Below, piece after piece: positions 53,378 through 63,825 of a stretch of 64,000 nucleotides of DNA (its first letter is position 1; every line of letters starts with the position of its first letter). The notes below the pieces were generated by a model that was not told the origin of the DNA, ran no database searches, and saw only the letters and a list, made by a program, of their open reading frames with translations. The stretch spans positions 29,811,795-29,875,794 of the forward strand of contig NC_092670.1 in assembly GCF_964355755.1 (NCBI RefSeq), written 5' to 3'. The DNA is from Antedon mediterranea (lineage: Eukaryota > Echinodermata > Crinoidea > Comatulida > Antedonidae). The translations under genes were made by a program, and so were the position numbers.

Positions 53378-54650
53378 GCCTACGGGTCTAGGACAACTAC
53401 CACCCGGACAATTACCACCTGGACAATTACCCTCTTAGGACAATTACCCCCTAGGACAACTATCCTCTAGGACCACTACCCCCCCCCCCCCACCCGTAGG
53501 ACAATTAACCTCTAGAACAATTACCCTCTAGAACAACTACCCTCTAGAACAACTACCCTCTAGAACAACTACCCTCTAGAACAGCTACCCTCTAGAACAA
53601 CTACCCTCTAGAACAACTACCCTCTAGAACAACTAACCTCTAGAACAACTACCCTCTAGAACAACTACCTATAGGAAAACTACTCCCTAGGACAACTACC
53701 CCTAGTAAGTACGACTACCCCTGGGTAAGTAACAGTCAAACCAATATTCCATATTTACTGGACTTGCAGTAAACGTATGTCATTAAACAGCATGACATAA
53801 GCTCTTACGGTAAAACATTTGTTTTGGAAAAGAAAAAAGAATGAACAAAATCAGGCCAATTGTATCGATAGTAAGGGGCTGATAAAAAAAAATGTTTATA
53901 TGATTTTCGATGACTGGTGCAACTTAACTGTGTTCCTAGATTTCTATATGGCATCTTCATGTCAAATTATTAGAAAAAAAAGCAAAATAAATGAAATTAA
54001 ATGAAAAGACTAAGGTGTATGTGTTATGAGAGATTAGTTATTCTAGGTGTGGTTGTCCAGAGTGTGTTATTGTTCTAGAGGGGTAGTTTTCCAAGGGGAA
54101 TATTCATTTAAATTTATTCCGGATTTTACTGGGGGAATCATCGCTTTCGATGGGACGTCCTATCCCAAATTTACTATAATTAAATAGACTGGTTAAGACC
54201 AAACATTGGTTATTTCAAACTCATATAAGTTCATGATAGATACATAACTGAATAATATAAAATAAAAGATAAGCAACACCAACACTAAAGTTTTCTTTCG
54301 TAGAACACTGTTTAAGCTTAACAGAAAAAGTTTTAACATCAAGTAGGTCTACGCATGTCCTGGACATCTGAAGGATTAAGTCCCAGATCTGAGGGAATAT
54401 AAATAAAATAGAAGTTGTCCTAGAGGGTAGTTGTCCTAGGAGGTAGTTGTTTGGGTGGTAGTTGTCCTTAGGGGGTAGTTGTCCTAGAAGGTAGTTGTCC
54501 TAGGGGGTAATTATCCGGGTGGTAGTTGTCCTAGAGGGTAGTTGTCCTAGGGGTTAAATGTCTGGGTGGTAGTTGTCCTATGGGGGTTATTGTCCGGGTG
54601 GTAGTTGTCCAGGTGGTAATTGTCCAGGGGTAGTTGACCGGATACGCCGC
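53378..54650. mobile_element. Fold-back element made of inverted minisatellites
   Basis: The left arm (to ~53750) is a tandem array of CTAGAACAACTACCCT and GGACAATTACCACC units. The right arm (~54400-54645) is the complementary array, TAGTTGTCCTAGAGGG and GGTGGTAGTTGTCC. Outer ends CGCCTACGGG and GGATACGCCGCC are loosely inverted. The ~600-bp centre has no recognisable gene. The two arms could pair into a very long hairpin. Confidence 0.7.
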
Positions 54651-55540
54651 CTACTGTAAATTCTCCTACATAAAGATATCTCCAGAAATACATATATATA
54701 CATTTGTGTGTGATTAGGCTAATTTCACTACAAGCATGTGTATGCGAATTTGGTGTAATGGTTATGTAACCAGCCTTTCAACTAACAACAGTTTCAGTTG
54801 ACTAACAATAAAACAGGAATGCCAAAAAAAGGTGAATTTGAAAAGAAAAAGGTTTTTAAAACTACTCGTATCAAAAAACACTTGCCTCTTGTACAATTTT
54901 TTTTTTTTGGAAAAGTGGATAAAATGCAATTCACTTTACTTGTTACTTTAAGACTGCTCGTCGGCTTTTGAAAATTCTGTCCTATCTTTTAACACTAGCA
55001 GGTCTGAAAATAATACTAAGTGGTCGAAAATTGGGACCATGGTCCGGATTGCCTCCAAAATGTCCTAGAACACATATTTACTGTATTTTCATTTTGGTAA
55101 AGATCTTGCAATAACTTTTTGTAATCCTGCTAACAAATAAACAAACACACGCTTTCGATTACATATACCTTCTTTGCGGAGGTAAATAATAAGAATAGGC
55201 CTAGTGCACACAACTTAATTATCATTGTATGAGTTTCTCATTCCACAAGGTTTATCTGAATTAAGGTACCTGCCCTTTCTGGTGAAATCTTATAATAAAT
55301 AATCAAAACATTCAATCATCTTCAGTAATTAAACACTGGCTATAATTTGGCCTTGTGTTTAACTACAAAATAAAGCAAAGAAAAAATTATGCGCATGGCA
55401 ATATTATCAGGTCTTTATATATCTTTTAAAATCCATTACCATGCAAAATGTCGGCCTTCTAATTCAGATTAAAAAGGTTATTACAAAGCTATTATTCAGA
55501 TAAAAGCTGGTATTCAGGGTCTTTGTGTTTACAATAGGGA
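54651..55540. other. Intergenic / TMEM106 3' flank
   Basis: No coding feature. It presumably contains the TMEM106 3' UTR (- strand). Reverse-strand AATAAA (plus-strand TTTATT) is too common here to identify the poly(A) site. Confidence 0.4.
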
Positions 55541-55664
55541 TTATATTTCTATTATATCGGCTGCATATGGATTATGCGATGGTGTTTCACATGAAACATG
55601 TATTGGATAGGTGTTCAATGAATTCTCTTTATCCTGGGCCAACACTTTAGTATGCATCGTCACA
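55541..55664 (-). CDS. TMEM106: TMEM106 last coding exon (residues 230-270) with stop
   Basis: The exon encodes VTMHTKVLAQDKENSLNTYP and then IHVSC, aligned with the human [20 protein letters not shown] and YVDC. Cys255 is the second disulfide cysteine. The acceptor is TTTTTACAG|T. The stop TAA is at 55543-55541. Confidence 0.88.
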
Positions 55665-58600
55665 CTGTAAAAACAAACAGTTTTTAATAATAAAAATAAC
55701 AATTTGTAAATATATAATGTCATAAATTGTACTTAAACATATCACAGATGTCCCAGTATAGTTTTAATAACATGAAATTAATTTAAAGAATTACATTTTC
55801 AATGTAAAATACACACAAGACTCTAAATGCTTATACATTTTTAAAGTGCAAAAACAAAAGATCAGGCAGAAATAAACGAAAACCTATGACTAAATTAAAT
55901 GGTTCTTAAGCTGTATTTTAAAACACTAACCGAAAGGAAGTGCAGAAACTATAAATTTGTTATTGGTAAAAAGATATTAGAAATCAGTAGGTGATCTGAG
56001 AAAGCATAAATATATGTGAAAATAATTAAGCATTGTTTAAAGACACCTTCCCTACAATTTGTGACGTTTTGTAAAAATAATACATATATATCACTTTAAA
56101 AACAATAAACCAGGTCATTCCTTGTCTTAAATGTACGTTTTACGGTAAATTATGATAAAAAGTGAGAAACAATGCACTACCTAAGTAGCTTGCGTCGAAT
56201 GACCTCTCGTGGACGGTCTTTAGGCCTAGCCTAGCTAGGCTTAGTTTTGTAGGCCTAGCTGATAAACATCGGTAACGTACGAACATCTTACGCTAGCTAT
56301 ATACCTAGCCTGACGTTGTATAGTTGCTGCATTAATTGTCTTTCTATTTTTGCCAGACTCCGTTGATACAAATTGGGGAAAACCAGGTATTTTCGCTGAA
56401 AAGTTAGGAGTCTTCCATTTGTTTTGGCCTCACGATCGATCGAAAAGTGGGTGAATTACAGAAGAAAAAAAAAATATCAATCCGCGCGCAATGCATTTTG
56501 GGATTTATAGCGGGCCGCTATAATTATTAGAATCGACTTATTTTTTCACATTTTTAACCATTTAAAGACAAAAAAAGTTATCGCAATAAGACCATATAGT
56601 ATTATTTTTACATTAAATATAGTTTGTGATCTTAAATTAGATCTAAACAACGTAGGGAAGGTGTCTTTAATATTACTTACACAAAAGTCAGGTATAATAA
56701 GTGAGGATACGGAACTGCAGAATTAGGATCACAAATAGTTCTGCAGAAAAACATAAATTCATTATAATTATTATATAGCTATAACAACATTGGTATTATA
56801 ATGTGATATCACTATATAAATATCAGTACTTACAATAAATAAGAATTATCTGTTGTTGAGGCATCTATAGCTACATTTAGTAGAAAATAAATCTGTGAAT
56901 AGAACAGAAATGAATGTTTAAATCAATCTATCATGTTTTATCTATCATAAAATACAAAGGAAATCAAGCTTAAAGATTCAAGAAATTAAAATGGACATTC
57001 CATTTGCTTGGCATAATTAAGAAAATAAAACTACAGTAAAATAAAATACATCAAATTACAAAAAAATAGGTTAATTTTAAATTACTGTTAAAAACGCAGA
57101 ATATAAAATACTTATAAAACAATTAAAAATGAATAAAATTCAAAACAAAAATTGTAGTACAGTATAGAGTTATTGTCCAACATTTGAATTATACAAATGA
57201 ATGATATTAACAACAAAGGACGTCTTAGTTCTACATAGAGTGGCTTTTGGTGGTCCTAGTCTAATGCAAGATTTATCAAAACTGAAAAGCAACTGCACTG
57301 ATTACTAACTGCAATATGGTTCCAAAAGTAATAATAGCCAGAGTTATAAATAATGTGAAGCGCTTAGAGGCCTTGAGAATTAGGCAGTATATGAGAAGAA
57401 TGTGTTATTAAAACTATTCTTACCAATTGAGTTGATCTGGAGTGCACATTAGAAGCATTTGTATATTTTTTGTTACCAACGACCTGAGCATTAAACAAAG
57501 CTTCTACATCAACTTCATTCACTGTGACCGGTAGAAAGTTATCATTCGTTACATTGAACATAAACTACAAAAATGAAAAACATAGATTTCAAAGTATGTC
57601 AGTTTTGTTCTATTTTTTACATATTCAACAAAATACAAAAAATGGTTTAAGGGTTTGTATGTATGTTTGTCCGCAATGCAAATTTGTGTTTTTGCATGAA
57701 TCTAAACACATTAAGGCATCAAAATGACCGGAAATATACTGTGAAAGATTTCAACTACATTTTAACCGCCCTCAGGTCTAATTAGTAAATTTGGTATTTC
57801 TGATAAAGCAGACACATATTTCTGTTAAAATTGTACTTACATTGAGTTCTATTAAAAGTGACTTTTTCGTTTTATTAAGGTCTGCTCTCTCTGTATTAAC
57901 TGTTGGTTCAGTCATCTTAATATCTCTTGGTATTAATATAAAACAAAGAATTCCTGCAACAATGGCACATCCTAAGATAGATAAAGCAACCCATAACCAC
58001 CTGAAAATAACAATAACAAGTTAGTTATACTTCCAACGAGAAAAGGATTTTAGACTTGCAAATGGTAATATAAGAAACTCTTAACTGGTTCGTTTTCGGT
58101 CACATTATTTATTCGCTTGTCATATGATTCAAGTTCAAAATTATTTAAAACAAATTTTTTATTAAATAATGTGTTTAGGCAATCTGATCATATGCAATAT
58201 AACAATTGATCCAATTTGAACTTTGACATCAGAGGAAACTCAAGAGTACTTGTCAATATTGGCTTCAAGTCATAAATATACTGTATGCTTACAGTGTACT
58301 TCACTTTTATCACATGATGGAATATCAAATCAATCTCTTTATAAAAGCAATACAATACACATAAAAAAGTGTACTGTATGTTAATTATACATAAAGAATA
58401 ATGAATTTTATTGTAGATGAAAGGGATATAATATATTATAAACTTTTATCTTTCACTACATGAAATTATTTGTACTATTGCACTAATACATTTATTGTAT
58501 AATTATGGTATAACAAAGTCAACATTATAGGTACACTTATCATAAGATGAAATATGATGATCTTACGTTCTCCTTGGCTTTAGTCTGCCATCTCTGTATG

Positions 58601-59311
58601 GTATAAGAGCGACAAGCTGGTCTTCTTGCCCTGTGGTAAAAAAAAAGTGTTTGTCAAAAGATATTGTTCTCCTAAAAAAAATGTTTATTTCACATTGACT
58701 GGATCTACAAATGGTCTAATAAATTATTGGTTAGATTGGATTTATTCAATTTCAGCACAACAAAAATTACAGAAAAAAATATAAAACAATACAAAGTAAA
58801 AAAAATGCCAAGGATTGTCAGAAGCGAATACTCATCATGTCATTGTGTCAATCAATTCAATGATCCAAACTGTGTCAACGTAAGCTTGTAAAATTGTTTA
58901 ATCCACTTAACTGAACTCGAAAAGAGGCTTTATGCCAAGCATCTACCATGAGTGAAGCACTCTAATAGTACTACATTATTAGTCATTTTAATGAAATTTA
59001 CGAGATGTTTTGAGATGTGATTTTCTTTTCATATACTTCATGTAGACTTACTTACATTCGTTAATGTTGTAATTCAGAACATATTTTTGAACAAACATAA
59101 GCATACCTGGTGGTATCCTACCAGTTCCTTTACATGTGGGGCAGATCATTCCTCCAAATTCTTCATATCCAGATACCCTGCTGTCTGATAAGTTTCCTTC
59201 ACTGTTATTAGGTGAGTTTATGCAGTTGATACGTCCACTGCCTAATGGAGGTGATGTATTGATTAGATTTGACGATTCACTGTCAAGGACTACCCCACCA
59301 GCACCTGTCAT
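55541..59311 (-). CDS. TMEM106: TMEM106-family transmembrane protein, six coding exons, 270 aa
   Basis: TMEM106 proteins are type II membrane proteins of late endosomes and lysosomes, implicated in lysosome size, acidification and transport. Visible here are the cytosolic CxxC motif ICPTCKGTGRIPPG (Cys57, Cys60) and QEDQLVALIPYRDGRLKPRR. One hydrophobic helix (~91-113) follows, then a lumenal LEA-2-like domain with N-x-S/T sites at Asn132, Asn147 and Asn179, and Cys213 and Cys255 in the positions of the human disulfide. The length matches vertebrate members (~250-275). Exons: 59107-59311, 58567-58630, 57841-58000, 57424-57564, 56834-56892, 56681-56740 and 55541-55664, where the first contains the chosen ATG; that gives seven coding segments counting the first. 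All phases agree. The start is uncertain because an acceptor-like site lies just upstream. Confidence 0.93.
56037..56670. mobile_element. 634-bp TTAA-flanked element (piggyBac-like MITE), copy 2
   Basis: Perfect-looking terminal inverted repeats TTAAAGACACCTTCCCTAC lie at both ends, including the TTAA sites. The interior aligns along its whole length with the reverse complement of 8440-9059. The right end lies only four bases beyond the GTAAGT donor of the adjacent TMEM106 exon. Confidence 0.82.
56681..56740 (-). CDS. TMEM106: TMEM106 exon, 60 nt (residues 210-230)
   Basis: The exon encodes TICDPNSAVPYPHLLYLTF, aligned with human DFCTLISIKVHNIVLMMQ, with Cys213 as the first disulfide cysteine. 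The acceptor is TTTTTCTGCAG|A and the donor is GT|GTAAGT. It starts in phase 2 and ends in phase 2, matching both neighbours. Confidence 0.82.
56834..56892 (-). CDS. TMEM106: TMEM106 exon, 59 nt (residues 191-210)
   Basis: The exon encodes IYFLLNVAIDASTTDNSYL, corresponding to the IDYTVPTVIAEEMSYMY region. The acceptor is TATTCACAG|A and the donor is TT|GTAAGT. It ends in phase 2. Confidence 0.82.
57424..57564 (-). CDS. TMEM106: TMEM106 exon, 141 nt (residues 144-190)
   Basis: The exon encodes FMFNVTNDNFLPVTVNEVDV and then EALFNAQVVGNKKY, aligned with human [20 protein letters not shown]. The acceptor is TTTTTGTAG|T and the donor is TTG|GTAAGA. It is in phase 0. Confidence 0.93.
57841..58000 (-). 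CDS. TMEM106: TMEM106 exon, 160 nt (residues 90-143): membrane helix
   Basis: The exon encodes WLWVALSILGCAIVAGILCF and then ILIPRDI, a 23-residue hydrophobic helix followed by the family's hallmark 'PRxI' turn. Lumenal sequence with an NKT site follows. The acceptor is TTTTCAG|G and the donor is AAT|GTAAGT. Confidence 0.95.
58567..58630 (-). CDS. TMEM106: TMEM106 exon, 64 nt (residues 69-90)
   Basis: The exon encodes QEDQLVALIPYRDGRLKPRR, almost identical to human QLVALIPYSDQRLRPRRT. The acceptor is TTACCACAG|G and the donor is AC|GTAAGA. It ends in phase 2. Confidence 0.96.
59107..59311 (-). CDS. TMEM106: TMEM106 first recognised coding exon (residues 1-69)
   Basis: A Ser/Asn/Gly-rich cytosolic tail leads to YEEFGGMICPTCKGTGRIPP. 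The donor is G|GTATGC. The ATG at 59311 gives a family-typical length. However, TTTCTCTTTTCTTAAAG directly upstream (exon edge ~59316) looks like an acceptor and the frame stays open across it. Vertebrate members begin MG, so a short upstream coding exon is possible. Confidence 0.88.
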
Positions 59312-59578
59312 ATTAACTTTAAGAAAAGAGAAACAACTACTGTTAGGAAATCTTCTGTGGAGTTAGGCCCAATTGTCTTCAGCGCTGGTGGATCATGTAG
59401 TCAGCTGGTTTTTTTTCCTGTATTATTATTCTTGCTTGTTGAATGTACTGTATTTTGTAATTTTTTTTCTATTTTTTGTATCAGAGGCATGCCATAGGAA
59501 TAGAGAAACACATTTTACTAAGTTAAAGTCTAAAATAATAATTTGTTTTAAAGTAAAGCAAACAATAAAATACCAATA

Positions 59579-61513
59579 GGGTCATTCCATACCAAATCAC
59601 CCCAAAAAAATGACATTTTAAACCCTACTTTCTTCAAATTTGCTCAAATTTGGTTTTAGGGTTATTTTTAGCCAAAAACCCTGAAATTTTTAATTTAATA
59701 ATATTACTTACAGTAGGTAAACATCTGTACACCATTTGATTACCCCATTTGGTTAGCCAAGGATGTACCATCAGTTTATGGCACTCTTTTCACACTTTCA
59801 AGAAAATTGAATCAATTTTTTTGTTTGATGATAACTTTGAAAACATTGAGTGTTCTTTCCTGTTCATCATTATTTTACATTTTTGTTCATTGTATTTTGT
59901 TCACTTATTTCTTCACTCATAATTAGGCTATAATTACGTTATAAACAGCATGGACCGGGGTGACGATACGTGGGTTGGGGCAAGTAGGGTCCAGTCATTT
60001 CAAGTAAAAATACCACTTGCCCCGGTCCATGCCGTCTAGCTGCCATTTTATGCAATTTTAAAACGTTACTACAATTTTACGTTTTTGTAAAAAATGCAAT
60101 ATAACCACATGATTTATAAGGCTATAATTATGCTTTAAACGGCATGGACCGGGGTGACGATACATTGGTTAGGGCAAGTAGTAGTAGTCAATGCATAAAA
60201 TTACCACTTGCCCTGGTCCATGCCGTCTAGCTGCCATTTTATGCAATTTTAAAACGTTCTACAATTTTACGTTTTTGTAAAAAATGCAATATAACAACAT
60301 GAGTTATAAGGCTATAATTATGTTATAAACGGCATGGACCGGGGTGACGATACAGTACATTGGTTGGGGCAAGTAGTAGTAGTCAATGCATAAAAATACC
60401 ACTTGCCCCGGTCCATGCCGTCTAGCTGCCATTTTATGCAATTTTAAAACGTTACTACAATTTAACTTTTTTTAAATAAAAAATGCAATATAAATATGCA
60501 TGATATATTATATAGGGCTATAATTACATTATAAACGGCATGGACCGGGGTGATGATACATGGGTTAGGGCAAGTAGGGTCCACTCATTTCAGAAAAATA
60601 CCATTTGCCCCGGTCCATGCCGTCTAGCTGCCATTATATGCAATTTTAAAACGTTCTACAATTTTACGTTCTTATAAAAAATGCAATATAACCTCATGAT
60701 TTATAAGTCTATAATTACGTTATAAACGGCATGGACCGGGGTGACGATACATTGGTTGGGGCAAGTAGTAGTAGTCATTGCATAAAAATACCACTTGCCC
60801 CGGTCCATGCCGCCTAGCTGCCATTTTATGCAATTTTAAAACGTTATTACAATTTTACGTAATTATAGCCCTATAAATCATGCGGTTATATTGAGTTAAA
60901 TTGTTTTGTATGGAGCATGAATATAATTAAAGCATTGTTATAGTCTTAAATAATCTGACAGTGACACCCATAGTATTAAGAGGTAAATTTGGTAGTGATA
61001 TAATGTCGACAATACATCTACACTGTATAGAAATACCAGAATTGTTGAAGTAAGCCAACTTTGAAATGAGCTAGAAAGCAAACAAAAAATAATATATCTC
61101 CAATTTTTTTATATTATGTAAATATCATGTAAGAGATAATTTTCACAAAATTTCATCTAAAAAAAATTTGTCCCACAAGGTCAAATCCTAGGTCAAATGG
61201 AATAGAATAAGTTATACATCTTTTAAATAGTTCTATCTCAAAAGTAAATAGAAGATTTGGATAGCTTTAACAATTAGCTTTCCAAAGATACCTGTCACAA
61301 CAAAATCGGTCCAGATGTTACGGAGATACGGTCATTTAAGTATAGCCCGCCGCGTTGATTTTGCGCAAAATCGCGAAGAAACAACGGCGCGTCGTATGGC
61401 GCTCAAATTAAAAATTTCAGGTTTTTTGGCTAAAAGTAACCCAAAAACCAAATTTGAGCAAATTTGAAGAAAGTAGGGTTTAACCCATTGGGTGATTTGA
61501 CATGGAATGACCC
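59579..61513. mobile_element. GGGTCATTCC-family element C, 1.9 kb, with internal satellite
   Basis: The ends are GGGTCATTCCAT inverted repeats. The target duplication AATA lies at 59575-59578 and 61514-61517. The right two thirds of its unique sequence is the same as element B (15064-16000). Near the left, a ~80-bp segment is inverted relative to B, and a ~950-bp satellite array replaces part of the interior. No transposase is present. Confidence 0.85.
59930..60890. repeat. Five-unit satellite, ~190-206 bp per unit, each a hairpin
   Basis: Each unit has CGGCATGGACCGGGG and, ~80 bp later, its complement CCCCGGTCCATGCCG. A constant linker with CTAGCTGCCATTTTATGCAA and TTTTAAAACGTT follows. Unit starts are at about 59948, 60141, 60331, 60537 and 60728. 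The array sits wholly inside element C. Confidence 0.9.
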
Positions 61514-61587
61514 AATAGTAAAACACTTAAGATAACTATATTAATAATTGTATGAAATAATAATATTGAATTACATACAGTAGGCTG

Positions 61588-62411
61588 TAATAGACACGTT
61601 TCGCGCTCGCGAGGTCACCGTTAGTTTGACCTTTTAGTGGGTATACAATGGTAAACAAACACAGCGAGAGGTATGTTAAAGCATGGTAGAACTGAGAGAT
61701 GATCATCTTAAAAAGCAATCGTCAAAACTAGCCTTTTGATGGAATAGCATGGTAAGGATGTTATTTATTTTCTAAACTTATGTTTTATATTCACTGTAGA
61801 ATTATTTGGGCATTTGGTTCGGAATCATCGACTTTATTTATAATAATGTATTGTCATTTTTGGTTTGACACACAGGCCTATATATTATTACGGTGCATTT
61901 AATACATGTTAACTGTTGATTTTATTTACAAATGTTGCGTAAATATATTAATTATTATCTTTCATTCTTCTTCCTGCTCCTATTGCATCTTCCATGTATT
62001 ATGTGATGTTCTTCGGCGCTTAAACAGACACCCAAGCCTCCTAGGCCTAGCTAGTAGACGAAGTACCGCATCAGGCAACGCCACCGGGCGGGCGGAGAGA
62101 CACGAGCACATCATGGACGTACCTTTCCTTGAAAAATTTCCAAAATTTTGCGCCACTATCCTTCGGAGCCGAAGCAAACCACTCAGCAAGTGTTTGAAAA
62201 TTAAAAACAGGAATATTATTCAGTGATTTTGTGTAGTTAAATTCACGATTTATCCAACATATACAACATTTATGATGCACCTTGCAACAAAAGCACTCGG
62301 CAGTCGCCATTTCGCTATGCTTCAACACGCACTAGGCGAAAGGTGTTCGGTTTGTTTACAAATCTATACCCACTATTTCTGATTGGTCGCGAGCGAGAAA
62401 CGTGTCTATTA
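61588..62411. mobile_element. ~820-bp inverted-repeat element with an internal ORF
   Basis: TAATAGACACGTTTC, followed by a CGCTCGCGA block, stands inverted at the two ends. The similarity continues inward through AGTGGGTAT and GTAAACAAAC. The interior is CpG-richer than its surroundings and contains an 85-codon frame on the - strand (62071-62328). Confidence 0.65.
62071..62328 (-). CDS. Small unrecognised ORF inside an inverted-repeat element
   Basis: The frame begins MLKHSEMATAECFCC and includes a Cys/His cluster (CFCCKVHHKCCICW), then a W/F-rich segment (EWFASAPKDSGAKFWKFF). I do not recognise it. The cysteine spacing could bind zinc. It lies between the inverted repeats of a mobile element, so it is more likely a transposon exon or remnant than a host gene. 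It could also be fortuitous. Confidence 0.25.
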   Translation of the reverse strand: MLKHSEMATAECFCCKVHHKCCICWINREFNYTKSLNNIPVFNFQTLAEWFASAPKDSGAKFWKFFKERYVHDVLVSLRPPGGVA

Positions 62412-63169
62412 AATGAACATTGTACAGTAGCATTTATTTATAAGCACCATTTATTCTATATATTCTAAACATAGTTTGTTTATGAAAAAGTTTCGACACT
62501 GGAACTAACTACAACACCACTACGCCAACCAAATGAAAGCACTCAGAAACTGAAAAAGTGTAGAACGTGACAAAATATATCAGAGAAAACTATATCCGGG
62601 GAGAGGGCTTACTACTTGATAATTCGGCACATTTTAAAAGAATACAGAGGGTGTGCTCTATAAAATATTTCAGGACATTGAAGATACAAATTTCAATAAT
62701 AAGCTATTATTATACCACCATTATATTCATGAAAAGCAAGTACTATACTTATGCATCAGTGTTTATAAAAATGTGCATGCATGCCTGCTAAGCAATTTTT
62801 GAATGATTGATAGCCTTGATTTAATTAAAACTCTTCCCCCTTTCAATATAAATCAATCAATGTCGGAATTAAGGAGCATGTAAGGCACTTTTTGGGGAAA
62901 CATAACAATAAAGTGAGTATACAGACAGTAGACATCATCTGGTTTTATGCATTTTAATGTCAACATTGTCAAAATTAAGGTTAAAATTAAAAGGTAAACA
63001 TAATTTCAATAAGGTTTATTGCAAATAGCTTCTACAATGCATGATGGGAAGGGTTTGGGAGCAAACGTCACGAGGGTGTCACGAAACCTAAGACCACGAG
63101 AAAGCTAAGACCCCCTAAGACCTAAGATCACGAAAGATAAGACCCAAGACCTAAGATTACAAATATTTA
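62412..63169. other. Intergenic, no gene seen
   Basis: AT-rich sequence with a short run of CTAAGACC/CACGA repeats at about 63080-63160. No conserved reading frame. Confidence 0.5.
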
Positions 63170-63825
63170 TCCTTTGCACCTGCCTTGTATTTTAACTCCC
63201 AACATTTATTCTGAATACCACACCTTAGAATTGGCACTTTCATGAAAAAGAATCACATAAAAAGTAACAAATACATTTTTAAATTGATGATTTTACAGAC
63301 GTTTTTCTCGCACACAAAATGACTAGCCTACAGTACAGTAGGCCTACCCCATGTTCAATGTTTTTGTTTCTATGGAACGTCAAAAGAGCAAAAATTATAT
63401 AGAGGGCTGAAAACTCTGTGGAGTCCATCTACAGTGTGGATGGAACAATGTAAAATTAAAATTGTAATGATAATAGTATAATCATGCAAGTACGAGGAAA
63501 TAAATACTGGCAAATAAATTTTAATTAAAAAATCATGATAAGTTTTTTTGTTTCGTTTTCTTTCTGTTTTTATACTTGTACTATTATTGTTGCTCTTTTG
63601 GCGCTCCATAGAAACAAAAACATTGAGCATGGGGAGCTCGAGGAGTTACATTACAGTATACAAAGAAACACATCTGTAAAATCATAAATTTAAAGGATTA
63701 ATTTATTTGTTATTATGTGTTTCTCCTTCTGAAAGTACTTATAAGTCCTAATTTTAAAGTGTGGTGTTCAGTATAAAGTTAGTCAACAAATTTGGAGTCA
63801 AAATACAAGAAAGGCAGGTGCGTAA
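63170..63825. mobile_element. Fold-back / MITE-like element with ~215-bp inverted repeats
   Basis: The left arm (~63170-63391) and right arm (~63590-63825) are inverted copies. TTCAATGTTTTTGTTTCTAT is matched by ATAGAAACAAAAACATTGAG, and GCACCTGCCTTGTATTTTA by AAATACAAGAAAGGCAGGTGC-like sequence. The ~200-bp centre has no recognisable content. Confidence 0.7.

Noticed and set aside
53819-54004. 61-codon frame in the centre of the fold-back element
   Set aside because: Lys/Asn-rich translation of AT-rich DNA with no recognisable motif.
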